A stretch of 64,000 nt of DNA from Alloyangia pacifica (GTDB lineage: Bacteria; Pseudomonadota; Alphaproteobacteria; Rhodobacterales; Rhodobacteraceae). The stretch spans positions 62,001 to 126,000 of the forward strand of contig NZ_JAIVKX010000018.1 in NCBI RefSeq assembly GCF_020524285.1, given 5' to 3'. The notes below the pieces were generated by a model, which saw only the letters and a list, made by a program, of their open reading frames with translations, ran no database searches and was not told where the DNA came from. The position numbers and the translations under genes were made by a program. Every line of letters begins with the position of its first letter. Position 1 is the stretch's first letter. Shown here piece by piece: positions 63,956 to 64,000 of this stretch.

Positions 63956-64000
63956 TCAGTTGATGAAGATGTCGTACAGACCGGGCATCACCGCGAGAAT
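63956..64000 (-). CDS. 3' end of a minus-strand gene, product unknown
   Basis: The last 45 bases, read on the minus strand, encode ILAVMPGLYDIFIN and a TGA. The hydrophobic character suggests the C-terminus of a membrane protein, but 14 residues do not allow a family call. The hairpin at 63839-63867 is well placed as its terminator. Confidence 0.35.
   Translation of the reverse strand: MLAVMPGLYDIFIN

Overview
The window looks like a high-GC alphaproteobacterium of the Rhodobacteraceae (Roseobacter group or a close relative). This rests on gene content: many ABC and TRAP uptake systems, a Rieske-type glycine betaine demethylase with a dedicated ETF pair, a pqqABCDE operon, a tandem glycine riboswitch, and IS66 and IS5-type insertion sequences. 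No rRNA, tRNA, CRISPR array or replication gene was recognised. It could be a chromosomal accessory region or a large replicon.

Layout. (1) 1-4.9 kb: the start of a DeoR-type regulator diverges from a five-gene operon of binding protein, phosphodiesterase-like enzyme, two permeases and ATPase, probably for an organophosphorus compound. (2) 5.4-6.6 kb: a membrane acyltransferase. (3) 7.0-10.2 kb: pqqABCDE. (4) 10.4-15.3 kb: MarR regulator, M20 amidohydrolase, two paired membrane proteins, then a tandem glycine riboswitch in front of a DadA-like oxidoreductase; together these look like release, transport and oxidation of glycine. (5) 15.4-23.9 kb: a dipeptide-type ABC transporter with a CocE/NonD hydrolase and a divergent XRE-type regulator. 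(6) 24.2-27.1 kb: three Tad-like pseudopilin genes. (7) 27.1-28.8 kb: a gene-poor AT-rich stretch and an IS66 remnant. (8) 28.9-36.8 kb: a type I secretion locus with LuxR-type regulator, HlyD adaptor, ABC exporter, RTX repeat protein and three small acidic proteins that appear to be related to each other. (9) 37.4-45.9 kb: IclR regulator, TonB receptor, FecBCD-E type importer and an NtaA/SnaA-type flavin monooxygenase, apparently uptake plus oxidation of an iron chelate or similar ligand. (10) 45.9-47.0 kb: a decayed IS5-family element next to the tail of a BCCT transporter. (11) 47.0-56.2 kb: glycine betaine catabolism with a GbdR-like regulator, etfBA, a dimethylglycine/sarcosine dehydrogenase-type enzyme, a LysR regulator and gbcAB. 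(12) 56.3-63.8 kb: a GntR regulator with two winged-helix domains, a TRAP transporter and three enzymes typical of sugar-acid catabolism. The last 45 bases hold the 3' end of a minus-strand gene.

The parts most worth attention are the trio of related small acidic proteins at the secretion locus, the riboswitch-controlled amino-acid oxidase module, the chelate uptake/monooxygenase locus, and the two-headed GntR protein. Functional names rest on motif recognition by eye and no database search was run.
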